Source: Eubacterium sp. CAG:248
GTDB lineage: Bacteria > Bacillota > Clostridia > Lachnospirales > Lachnospiraceae
Length of the DNA: 8,188 nucleotides
Assembly (NCBI GenBank): GCA_000436475.1
Contig: FR886190.1
Span: 1,654 to 9,841, forward strand
Direction: 5' to 3'
Positions 1 through 6,479 of the stretch are shown in pieces. Position 1 is the first letter of the stretch, and each line of letters starts with the position of its first letter. Both the position numbers and the translations under genes were made by a program. The notes beneath the pieces are model-generated. The model was not told the DNA's origin and did not search any database. It worked only from the letters and a program-made list of their open reading frames with translations.

Positions 1-14
1 ATATAAATATTGCT

Positions 15-32
15 ATGTTAATAATATAACAA
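15..32. promoter_or_regulatory. Rex-like inverted repeat, candidate redox operator
   Basis: The inverted repeat TGTTA-N6-TAACA (16-31) fits the commonly described Rex operator TTGTTAA-N4-TTAACAA at 12 of 14 specified positions (mismatches at 15 and 26). Rex is an NADH-sensing repressor of fermentation genes in many Bacillota, so a site upstream of a pyruvate:ferredoxin oxidoreductase would make sense. It lies about 220 bp before the start codon and well upstream of the promoter at 160-201. It could therefore act on a second, weaker promoter (TTAATA at 18-23, TATAGT at 42-47) or on a gene to the left of the window. The DNA here is so AT-rich that a chance match is quite possible. Confidence 0.3.
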
Positions 33-159
33 TGTTGAGCGTATAGTGAATTAATTAAAGAAATAGTAAATGATAAATCTGAAATTTTATATAAAATATA
101 AATCTTTTATTAAAAAAATATCATATGTTTGATAAATTACAAAAATACGTACAATAGAT

Positions 160-201
160 TTGACATAATGACTTTACTTTTTTGTCGAATAATACTAAAA
201 T
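160..201 (+). promoter_or_regulatory. nifJ promoter region (sigma-A type)
   Basis: Two overlapping sigma-A-like hexamer pairs are visible. One is TTTACT (173-178), a 17-bp spacer, then TAAAAT (196-201). The other is a perfect TTGACA (160-165) with TCGAAT (185-190) at a longer 19-bp spacing. Either would start transcription roughly at 197-208. The leader then contains a small hairpin, GAGAT-GTTT-ATCTC (212-225). It is followed by AGGAGG (237-242), 11 nt before the nifJ ATG. The strong ribosome binding site agrees with the highly biased codon use of nifJ. Which hexamer pair is used cannot be settled by eye. Confidence 0.55.
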
Positions 202-253
202 ATTGATAAGAGAGATGTTTATCTCATATTTCGATTAGGAGGTATATATAACA

Positions 254-3200
254 ATGGCTAGAGAAAAACAGTCAATGGATGGTAATACAGCCGCTGCACA
301 CGTAGCATATGCGTTTACAGAAGTAGCTGGTATTTATCCTATCACTCCTTCCAGCCCAATGGCAGATGTTGTTGACCAGTGGTCAGCAGCTGGAAGAAAG
401 AATATTTTTGGTAATACAGTAAAGGTAACAGAAATGCAGTCTGAAGCAGGTGCTGCTGGTACAGTACATGGTTCACTTGCAGCTGGTGCTCTTACAACAA
501 CATTCACAGCTTCACAGGGTCTTTTACTTATGATTCCTAATATGTATAAGATTGCTGCTGAACAGCTTCCTTGTGTATTTGATGTATCAGCTCGTACAGT
601 TGCTACACAGTCACTTAACATTTTTGGTGATCATAGTGATGTTTATGCATGTCGTCAGACAGGTTTTGCTATGCTTGCTGAGACAAACCCACAGGAAGTT
701 ATGGACTTAAGCCCAGTTGCACATCTTGCAGCTATTGATGGCAAGGTTCCATTCATCAACTTCTTTGATGGTTTCCGTACATCACACGAGATTCAGAAGA
801 TTGAAAAGTGGGATTACGAAGATCTTAAGGAAATGTGCCCAATGGACAAGGTTGAAGAGTTCCGTGCTCATGCACTTAACCCTAACAAGCCAGCTATGCG
901 TGGTTCACATGAAAACGGAGATGTATTCTTCCAGCATCGTGAAGCATGTAACACAGTATATGATGAACTTCCAGAAGTAGTAGAAAAGTACATGAAGAAG
1001 GTTAACGAGAAGCTTGGTACTAACTACGACTTATTTAACTACTATGGTGCACCTGATGCAGACAGAGTTATCGTAGCTATGGGTTCTATCAACGACGTTG
1101 CAGAAGAAGTTATTGATTACTTAACAGCTAAGGGTGAGAAGGTTGGCCTTGTTAAAGTAAGACTTTACCGTCCATGGTCATCTAAGGCACTCTTAAAGGT
1201 TCTTCCTAAGACAGCTAAGAAGGTTGCTGTTCTTGACAGAACTAAGGAACCAGGATCACTTGGTGAGCCACTTTACCTTGATGTTGCTACAACACTTCGT
1301 GAAGCAGGTCTTAACGATATCACATTAGTTGGTGGACGTTATGGTTTAGGTTCAAAGGATACTCCTCCTTCATCAGTATTCGCTGTATATAAGGAATTAG
1401 AGAAGGATGAGCCAAAGAACAGATTCACAATCGGTATTGTTGATGATGTTACTAACCTTTCACTTCCAGAGGTTAAGCCAGCTCCTATTACTTCAGCTCC
1501 TGGTACAGTAGAATGTAAGTTCTGGGGTCTTGGTGGTGATGGTACAGTAGGTGCTAACAAGAACTCTACTAAGATCATCGGTGACCATACAGATAAGTAT
1601 ATTCAGGCATACTTCCAGTATGACTCTAAGAAGACAGGTGGTATTACAATCAGCCACTTAAGATTTGGTGATAACCCAATCAGAAGTCCATACTATATCA
1701 ATCAGGCTGACTTCGTAGCATGTCATAATCCTTCATATGTTGTTAAGGGTTATAAGATGGTTCAGGATGTTAAGCCAGGCGGAATCTTTATGATTAACTG
1801 CCAGTGGTCAGATGAAGAACTTAATCAGCATATGCCAGCAGAAGCTAAGCAGTATATTGCTAAGAATAATATCCAGCTTTACACAATCAACGCTATTGAT
1901 AAAGCTATTGAAATCGGTATGGGTAAGAGAACTAACACAATCTTACAGTCAGCATTCTTCAAGCTTGCTAACGTAATGCCTATTGATGAAGCTGTTGAAT
2001 ATATGAAGGCAGCTGCTAAGAAGTCATACAGCAAGAAGGGTGATGCAGTAGTTGAGATGAACTATAAGGCTATCGATGCAGGTGTTGATGCAGTACATAA
2101 GGTAGAAGTACCAGCAGACTGGGCAACAGCAGTTGATGATAAGAAGCCAGTTGAAAGAACAGGACGTCCTGCTACAGTTAAGATGGTTAACGAACTTCTT
2201 GATCCTATCGGAAAGATGGATGGTGACAGCCTTCCAGTATCTGCATTTAAGGATATTGCAGATGGTCAGTTTGAGACGGGTGCTTCAGCATACGAGAAGA
2301 GAGGAACAGCCGTTATGGTTCCTGAGTGGGATCCAGCAAGCTGTGTTCAGTGTAACAGCTGTGCATTCGTATGTTCACATGCTACTATCAGACCATTCAT
2401 TCTTGATGCTAAGGAACAGGCAGAAGCTCCTTCACAGATTAAGCTTGCTGATTCTAAGCATGCAACAGACACAACAATGAAGTACACAATGTCAGTATCT
2501 CCATTAGATTGTATGGGATGTGGCGAATGTGTTACTGTATGTCCTAAGGCTGGAGAAGCTCTTAAGATGGTTCCACAGGAATCACAGGCAGAAGAGCAGC
2601 CAGTATTCGATTATCTTGTAGCTAACGTAGGTAAGAAGGATATTAAGCCAGCATTAGTAAATACACCAATCGGTTCTCAGTATAACCAGCCACTCCTTGA
2701 GTTCTCAGGAAGCTGTGCAGGTTGTGCAGAAACATCTTATGCTAGATTAATTACACAGTTATTTGGTGAGCAGATGTATATTTCTAACGCTACAGGTTGT
2801 TCTTCAATCTGGGGTGGTCCAGCTGCAACATCACCATATACAGTAAACAAGGATACATTAAAGGGACCAGCATGGGCTAACTCATTATTCGAGGATAACG
2901 CAGAACATGGTTTTGGTATGTATCTTGGACAGAAGGTTCTTCGTGACCAGGCTATTGCCAAGATCGAAGAAATGGCTGCATCTGATAAGGCAACAGACAG
3001 CTTTAAGGCAGCAGCAGCTAAGTACCTTGAGACAAAGAATGATACTAAGGCAAACACACCAGCTACAGAAGCTCTTATTGCAGAACTTGAAAAGGCAGCA
3101 GCAGATGGATGCCCAACAGCTCCAGAAGTACTTGCTAAGAAGGATTACCTTGCTAAGAAATCTGTATGGATCTTCGGTGGTGATGGTTGGGCTTACGATA

Positions 3201-3814
3201 TCGGTTTCGGTGGTCTTGACCATGTACTTGCTTCAGGTGAGAATGTAAATGTTATGGTATTCGATACAGAAATGTATTCTAATACAGGTGGACAGGCTTC
3301 TAAGGCTTCTAACATCGGTGAAGTTTGCCAGTTCGCTGCAGCTGGTAAGGAAATCGGCAAGAAGTCACTTGCTGAAATCGCTATGAGCTATGGCTATGTA
3401 TATGTAGCACAGATTGCTCTTGGTGCTAACCCAGCACAGGCATTAAAGGCTATCGAAGAAGCTGAAAGCTACAACGGACCATCATTAATCATTGGTTATG
3501 CTCCTTGCGAACTTCACGGTATCGCTAAGGGTGGTATGAACCACTGCCAGGATGAAATGAAGAAGGCTGTTAAGGCTGGATACTGGAACCTCTTCTCATT
3601 CAACCCAGCATTAAAGGCTGAAGGAAAGAATCCATTTACATTAACATCTAAGCAGGGTGATGGATCATATCAGGAATTCCTTAACAATGAAGCACGTTAT
3701 ACACGTCTTGTTAAGCCATTCCCAGAAAGAGCTGAAAGACTCTTTGCTAAGTCAGAAGAAGTTGCTAACGAGAGATTCGAGCACTTACAGAGACTTGTTG
3801 AGTTATATAAGTAA
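254..3814 (+). CDS. nifJ: pyruvate:ferredoxin (flavodoxin) oxidoreductase, single-chain PFOR
   Basis: This cytoplasmic enzyme oxidatively decarboxylates pyruvate with CoA to acetyl-CoA and CO2, passing electrons to ferredoxin; in anaerobes it feeds hydrogenase, Rnf and acetate/butyrate formation. The 1186 residues match the usual single-chain length. Seen in order: YPITPSSPMAD (28-38), with the substrate-contacting Thr31; Glu64 in EMQSEAGAAG, which activates thiamine pyrophosphate; Arg114 in the SAR motif; two 4Fe-4S ferredoxin motifs (Cys697/700/703/707 and Cys753/756/759/763); proximal-cluster cysteines 821, 824, 849 and 1085; and the thiamine pyrophosphate/Mg motif GDGWAYDIG (from 976) with DTEMYSNTGGQ (1004-1014). 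Residue roles follow the Desulfovibrio africanus PFOR numbering, to which this protein aligns closely. The ATG follows AGGAGG by 11 nt. Codons are strongly biased (AAG, GGT, few ATA), unlike the downstream genes, suggesting very high expression. All catalytic residues I can check are present and no frameshift is seen. Confidence 0.97.
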   Translation: MAREKQSMDGNTAAAHVAYAFTEVAGIYPITPSSPMADVVDQWSAAGRKNIFGNTVKVTEMQSEAGAAGTVHGSLAAGALTTTFTASQGLLLMIPNMYKIAAEQLPCVFDVSARTVATQSLNIFGDHSDVYACRQTGFAMLAETNPQEVMDLSPVAHLAAIDGKVPFINFFDGFRTSHEIQKIEKWDYEDLKEMCPMDKVEEFRAHALNPNKPAMRGSHENGDVFFQHREACNTVYDELPEVVEKYMKKVNEKLGTNYDLFNYYGAPDADRVIVAMGSINDVAEEVIDYLTAKGEKVGLVKVRLYRPWSSKALLKVLPKTAKKVAVLDRTKEPGSLGEPLYLDVATTLREAGLNDITLVGGRYGLGSKDTPPSSVFAVYKELEKDEPKNRFTIGIVDDVTNLSLPEVKPAPITSAPGTVECKFWGLGGDGTVGANKNSTKIIGDHTDKYIQAYFQYDSKKTGGITISHLRFGDNPIRSPYYINQADFVACHNPSYVVKGYKMVQDVKPGGIFMINCQWSDEELNQHMPAEAKQYIAKNNIQLYTINAIDKAIEIGMGKRTNTILQSAFFKLANVMPIDEAVEYMKAAAKKSYSKKGDAVVEMNYKAIDAGVDAVHKVEVPADWATAVDDKKPVERTGRPATVKMVNELLDPIGKMDGDSLPVSAFKDIADGQFETGASAYEKRGTAVMVPEWDPASCVQCNSCAFVCSHATIRPFILDAKEQAEAPSQIKLADSKHATDTTMKYTMSVSPLDCMGCGECVTVCPKAGEALKMVPQESQAEEQPVFDYLVANVGKKDIKPALVNTPIGSQYNQPLLEFSGSCAGCAETSYARLITQLFGEQMYISNATGCSSIWGGPAATSPYTVNKDTLKGPAWANSLFEDNAEHGFGMYLGQKVLRDQAIAKIEEMAASDKATDSFKAAAAKYLETKNDTKANTPATEALIAELEKAAADGCPTAPEVLAKKDYLAKKSVWIFGGDGWAYDIGFGGLDHVLASGENVNVMVFDTEMYSNTGGQASKASNIGEVCQFAAAGKEIGKKSLAEIAMSYGYVYVAQIALGANPAQALKAIEEAESYNGPSLIIGYAPCELHGIAKGGMNHCQDEMKKAVKAGYWNLFSFNPALKAEGKNPFTLTSKQGDGSYQEFLNNEARYTRLVKPFPERAERLFAKSEEVANERFEHLQRLVELYK

Positions 3815-3850
3815 TTCACATTGCAAAATAAACAGAATATGATTAATATT

Positions 3851-3889
3851 AAGGACTGAATTGTCTTTTATATGACATTGTAGTTCCTT
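3851..3889 (+). other. imperfect hairpin in the nifJ 3' UTR
   Basis: Arms 3851-3865 and 3874-3889 pair around an 8-nt loop. There are two mismatches, one G-T wobble and one bulged T. No T-run follows, so it is not itself a terminator. It sits 11 nt before the terminator stem. It may protect the 3' end of the abundant nifJ mRNA from exonucleases, which is an inference from position only. Confidence 0.4.
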
Positions 3890-3900
3890 GATAAAAGGGA

Positions 3901-3943
3901 GGCTCCTGATATATGCTTTGAAGGTATATGTCAGGAGCCTTTT
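3901..3943 (+). terminator. intrinsic terminator of nifJ
   Basis: A long stem pairs 3901-3917 with 3923-3939 around the loop TTGAA. It starts with nine uninterrupted Watson-Crick pairs (GGCTCCTGA with TCAGGAGCC), includes three G-T wobbles further up, and is followed at once by TTTT (3940-3943). It lies 87 nt after the nifJ stop. The A-run and purines on the left side (3893-3900) could give weak function on the other strand too, though no gene there needs it. Confidence 0.9.
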
Positions 3944-4046
3944 ACAATATATTGTCAGCTATTTTCAAAGATGGAAGAATGAGCGTTAGGAAAGAGAATG
4001 ACAATTAGCTTATAATCAGGAAATCGTAAAAAAATAGGATTCATAG

Positions 4047-4075
4047 TTCACAATGAATTGATAATTGTGTATAAT
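4047..4075 (+). promoter_or_regulatory. sigma-A promoter of the SurA-like gene, with overlapping inverted repeat
   Basis: TTCACA (4047-4052), a 17-bp spacer and a perfect TATAAT (4070-4075) make this one of the best-formed promoters in the window, matching 11 of 12 hexamer positions. Transcription should begin near 4082, which leaves a leader of about 117 nt that contains the hairpin at 4100-4141. An inverted repeat, CACAAT (4049-4054) N9 ATTGTG (4064-4069), covers the -35 hexamer and spacer, where a repressor would block polymerase. The regulator is not identifiable. Confidence 0.7.
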
Positions 4076-4099
4076 AAAGGTATAAAAATGCGTGTAATA

Positions 4100-4141
4100 T
4101 TATAATGATGCCGGGGTCAAAAGCCCCCGACATCATTATAA
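4100..4141. repeat. symmetric 42-nt palindrome / leader hairpin with AAAA loop
   Basis: Two 19-nt arms (4100-4118 and 4123-4141) pair at 17 of 19 positions around an AAAA loop. The outer 11 bp are AT-rich (TTATAATGATG with CATCATTATAA). The inner part is GC-rich (CGGGG with CCCCG), in sharp contrast to the surroundings. The mismatches are C4111/A4130 and T4117/C4124. No T-run follows on either strand, so it is not a normal terminator. It lies in the predicted 5' leader of the next gene, ending 57 nt before its start codon. It could be a dispersed palindromic repeat, a protein-binding site or a regulatory RNA hairpin; the sequence does not decide. Confidence 0.75.
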
Positions 4142-4187
4142 GAATATAAGAAAAATACAAACGATCGTGCTGTAAAAGGTATGGAAT

Positions 4188-4193
4188 GGGGTG
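4188..4193 (+). promoter_or_regulatory. ribosome binding site that sets the start at 4199
   Basis: GGGGTG, within GGGGTGAT, resembles the end of the ideal AGGAGGTGAT and lies 5 nt before the ATG at 4199. The in-frame ATG at 4181 has only AAAGGT directly against it with no spacing, so it is unlikely to be used. Confidence 0.7.
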
Positions 4194-4198
4194 ATTAT

Positions 4199-4903
4199 AT
4201 GAGTAAAGGCACTTTAAAAAAGAAAAAGGTGGAAATTATAACTGTATGCATATGTGTTGTGCTGATAGCGGCTATTCTTGCAATACTTATTGTGTTTAAT
4301 AAGAGCAAAGATTTTGTTTATAATAAACATCTTGATGAAGCTGTGATCAGCATAGATGATGAGAATATTACTCTGAAGGATTTTTCTTACTATATATATA
4401 TAGTGGAAAAGCAGATTAATGATATGGCTATAAAGTATAATCCTGATGACCCTAATGATTTCTGGAACACACATTTTAAAAATTCACTTGACAGCGTGTT
4501 CACAAGGGATTATGCTAAACAACTGGCAAAGGATTTATGTGAGTATGATTATATAATGGAAAAAGAGACTGCCATTCATAATATATATGTAACTGAAAGT
4601 GAAAAAGAATCAATAAAAGCAGATGCTAAGGATACATATGATGATTTTTCACAAAAAGCTAAGGACAACACAAGGCTTAGTGAGGAAGATATATATAATA
4701 TATTATGCCGTAGAAAGCTTGTTGAAAAGTATGCTGTCAGGGCAGCACAACAGGTTAAGAGTGATGGCTTTGCAGGAGATAGTGCATCATTGCTTGATTA
4801 TGATGGAGAATATTATAAAGAGATGATTAAGTCAAGGTATAATGTTACAGAGAATAACAAGCTGCTTGATAGGATAACTATGGGAAGAGTTACTGTTAAC
4901 TGA
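4199..4903 (+). CDS. membrane-anchored extracytoplasmic protein, SurA/PrsA N-terminal-domain-like, no PPIase domain
   Basis: The product (234 aa from 4199) begins with a lysine-rich stretch (residues 7-10) and one hydrophobic segment (about 13-33) without a lipobox or clear signal peptidase site, so it is probably a signal anchor with the rest outside the membrane. After it, ISIDDENITLKDFSYYI (about 50-66) resembles the opening strand and helix of SurA/PrsA-type chaperone domains. The remainder is charged and helical, with a stretch like the family's "helix, then YVTESEKESIKADA" pattern before a C-terminal LCRRKLVEKYAV. No parvulin or other PPIase domain is visible, so any chaperone role would be foldase-independent. 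The assignment rests on remote resemblance. The protein could equally be described as hypothetical. It has its own promoter and no clear terminator before the next gene, 131 bp away. Codon use is AT-rich with many ATA codons, quite unlike nifJ. Confidence 0.8.
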   Translation: MSKGTLKKKKVEIITVCICVVLIAAILAILIVFNKSKDFVYNKHLDEAVISIDDENITLKDFSYYIYIVEKQINDMAIKYNPDDPNDFWNTHFKNSLDSVFTRDYAKQLAKDLCEYDYIMEKETAIHNIYVTESEKESIKADAKDTYDDFSQKAKDNTRLSEEDIYNILCRRKLVEKYAVRAAQQVKSDGFAGDSASLLDYDGEYYKEMIKSRYNVTENNKLLDRITMGRVTVN

Positions 4904-5005
4904 TATCGTGAACACATTTAGTTTTCGTAAAATGCTGCTTGTTTAATGCTGGTTTAATAAAATAATCATATACACATATTTAGTTAGATGTTAAGAACAG
5001 AATAA

Positions 5006-5019
5006 GTGTTGCATAACAC
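5006..5019. promoter_or_regulatory. short inverted repeat before the MATE gene
   Basis: GTGTT-GCAT-AACAC is a perfect 5-bp inverted repeat lying 15 nt before the MATE start and directly in front of its ribosome binding site. It could be an operator or a small mRNA hairpin. I see no convincing sigma-A promoter in 4904-5005, only isolated -10-like hexamers such as TAAAAT at 4928-4933 and 4958-4963. Confidence 0.3.
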
Positions 5020-5023
5020 AGAA

Positions 5024-5028
5024 AGAGG
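5024..5028 (+). promoter_or_regulatory. ribosome binding site that sets the start at 5035
   Basis: AGAGG lies 6 nt before the ATG at 5035. The upstream in-frame TTG at 5029 abuts the same motif with no gap, so the ATG is the better start. Confidence 0.7.
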
Positions 5029-5034
5029 TTGAAG

Positions 5035-6387
5035 ATGACAAAGGATATGACTAAAGGGTCACCTTTCAAGCTGATTCTTGGATTTGCATTTCCTATGCTT
5101 TTAGGTATGCTATTCCAGCAGTTCTATAATCTTGTTGACACTATGATTGTTGGTAAGACGTTAGGTGTATCAGCTTTGGCAGGAGTTGGAGCAACAAGCT
5201 CAATAAACTTTATGATAATTGGATTCTGTATGGGTATATGTAATGGATTCGCAATTCCTGTTGCACAGCAGTTCGGGGCGGGAAAGTATAGTGAACTTAG
5301 AAAATATGTTTTTAATGGATATGTATGCAGTGCGGTATTTGCGGTTGTTATGACAATACTTTCAGTAGTGTTTTGTGCACCTATACTTAGATTGCTTAAT
5401 ACACCAGATGATATATTCATGCATGCATATAATTATATTGTTATAATATTTGCAGGAATACCAACGGTATTTCTATATAATATCGTATCAGGTATAATAC
5501 GTTCGCTTGGTGACAGTAAGACACCAGTATATTTCCTTGTATTATCATCGGTTATTAATATAGCACTTGATTTCATACTTATTATATATGTTAAGATGGG
5601 AGTAGCAGGTGCAGGTGTTGCAACTGTTGTATCACAGCTTATATCAGGTGTTGGATGTACAATATATATGTATAAAAAGTTTGATATATTAAAGGCAACT
5701 AAACAGGAAAATGTTGTAAGGAAAAGATATGTTGTTAACCTTTGTTATATAGGTGTTCCTATGGGACTTCAGTATTCCATAACAGCTATTGGAAGTACTA
5801 TACTTCAGGCAGCAGTAAATGGTCTTGGTTCGTCATATGTAGCGGCCATGACAGCAGGTTCTAAGATGTTTAACTTTACCTGTTGTCCTTTTGATGCTCT
5901 TGGTTCTACTATGGCAACATATGGTGGACAGAATGTTGGAGCTGGAAAGATAGACAGGCTTGGCAAGGGTATAAGAGCTGCTATGATAATAGGTGCGGTG
6001 TACAGTGTAGTGGCACTTGTTGTTCTGTTCTTTACAACAGATTATATAGCACTTCTTTTTGTGGATGCAGCTGAGGTTGAGATTATCAGACTTACAAGAA
6101 GATTCATAATAGCATCAGCTCTGTTTTATATACCTCTTACAGGAGTCAATGTTTACAGATTCTGTATACAGGGTATGGGGTATTCAGTATTTGCAATACT
6201 AGCCGGAGTGTTTGAGATGCTTGCAAGAACACTTGTTGCTATATTCCTTATACCAGTTATAGGTTTTAACGGGGCATGTCTTGCTAATCCGGCAGCATGG
6301 ATTGCAGCAGATATTTTCTTAATACCTGCATTTATGCATTGCTGCAATAAGCTTAAGATAAGGCATGGAATGAAAAAGAGTGCATAA
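5035..6387 (+). CDS. MATE-family multidrug/cation antiporter
   Basis: An inner-membrane transporter of the multidrug and toxic compound extrusion family, which exports drugs or metabolites in exchange for Na+ or H+. At 450 aa it has the usual length and is hydrophobic throughout, consistent with twelve membrane segments. The N-terminal signature is clear: PMLLGMLFQQFYNLVDTMIVG (20-40), with the membrane-embedded Asp35 that is typical of the family. Two internal halves repeat the same pattern. GFAIPVAQQFGAGK in the first half corresponds to STMATYGGQNVGAGK in the second, which begins near GVPMGLQYSITAIGSTI (about 240). The substrate cannot be told from sequence. No known regulator gene is beside it. 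It may be co-transcribed with the preceding gene, as no terminator is seen between them, and I see none after it before the next gene either. Confidence 0.93.
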   Translation: MTKDMTKGSPFKLILGFAFPMLLGMLFQQFYNLVDTMIVGKTLGVSALAGVGATSSINFMIIGFCMGICNGFAIPVAQQFGAGKYSELRKYVFNGYVCSAVFAVVMTILSVVFCAPILRLLNTPDDIFMHAYNYIVIIFAGIPTVFLYNIVSGIIRSLGDSKTPVYFLVLSSVINIALDFILIIYVKMGVAGAGVATVVSQLISGVGCTIYMYKKFDILKATKQENVVRKRYVVNLCYIGVPMGLQYSITAIGSTILQAAVNGLGSSYVAAMTAGSKMFNFTCCPFDALGSTMATYGGQNVGAGKIDRLGKGIRAAMIIGAVYSVVALVVLFFTTDYIALLFVDAAEVEIIRLTRRFIIASALFYIPLTGVNVYRFCIQGMGYSVFAILAGVFEMLARTLVAIFLIPVIGFNGACLANPAAWIAADIFLIPAFMHCCNKLKIRHGMKKSA

Positions 6388-6391
6388 AGTT

Positions 6392-6421
6392 GGAATAAAA
6401 TCACTAAAATCAGACATTCTA
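6392..6421 (+). promoter_or_regulatory. candidate sigma-G (forespore) promoter of spoVAF
   Basis: GAATA (6393-6397), a 17-bp spacer and CATTCTA (6415-6421) match the Bacillus subtilis sigma-G consensus (GHATR, 17-18 bp, CATHHTA) at every specified position. Transcription would start near 6428, about 50 nt before the spoVAF start codon. Germination genes of the GerA and SpoVA type are sigma-G dependent in Bacillus, so the match is in the expected place. Applying the consensus to this lineage is an inference. Confidence 0.6.
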
Positions 6422-6452
6422 ATATTACTGGTGAAGTTCTAATATTACTGGT
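6417..6452 (+). repeat. 16-bp direct repeat, 20-bp period
   Basis: TTCTAATATTACTGGT occurs at 6417-6432 and again at 6437-6452, identical and separated by GAAG. The 20-bp period is close to two helical turns, so both copies face the same side of the DNA. The first copy begins inside the proposed sigma-G -10 element and the second lies just downstream of the expected transcription start. This placement suits binding of a regulator dimer, but a simple slippage duplication is also possible. Confidence 0.8.
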
Positions 6453-6465
6453 TAAGATAGGAATG

Positions 6466-6471
6466 AAAGGA
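6466..6471 (+). promoter_or_regulatory. ribosome binding site that sets the start at 6480
   Basis: AAAGGA lies 8 nt before the ATG at 6480. It overlaps the in-frame ATG at 6471, which therefore has no usable ribosome binding site. Confidence 0.65.
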
Positions 6472-6479
6472 TGCCTGCA

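Noticed and set aside
84..97. Perfect AT-only palindrome ATTTTATATAAAAT upstream of nifJ
   Set aside because: Such strings are expected by chance in DNA this AT-rich, and it matches no operator I recognise.
334..3248. Several open frames of about 60-115 codons overlapping nifJ on both strands (for example 334-621 -, 1339-1578 -, 2133-2480 +, 2885-3223 -)
   Set aside because: All lie inside nifJ, whose protein is intact and convincing. They lack ribosome binding sites and look like low-complexity products of its biased codons.
3951..4005. Distant inverted repeat ATTGTCA (3951-3957) / TGACAAT (3999-4005)
   Set aside because: A 7-bp stem with a loop of about 40 nt is too weak to claim as a structure or operator.
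4100..4141. Reading the 42-nt hairpin as an intrinsic terminator
   Set aside because: Neither strand has a T-run directly after the stem, and nifJ already has a good terminator at 3901-3943.
4181..4198. Upstream start codon giving a 240-aa version of the SurA-like protein
   Set aside because: AAAGGT abuts this ATG with no spacing, whereas GGGGTGAT is correctly spaced for the ATG at 4199. The same reasoning rejects TTG 5029 for MATE and ATG 6471 for spoVAF.
4389..4404. Perfect palindrome ACTATATATATATAGT inside the SurA-like gene
   Set aside because: It is a TA-repeat encoding the YYIYIV stretch; the symmetry follows from the dinucleotide repeat.
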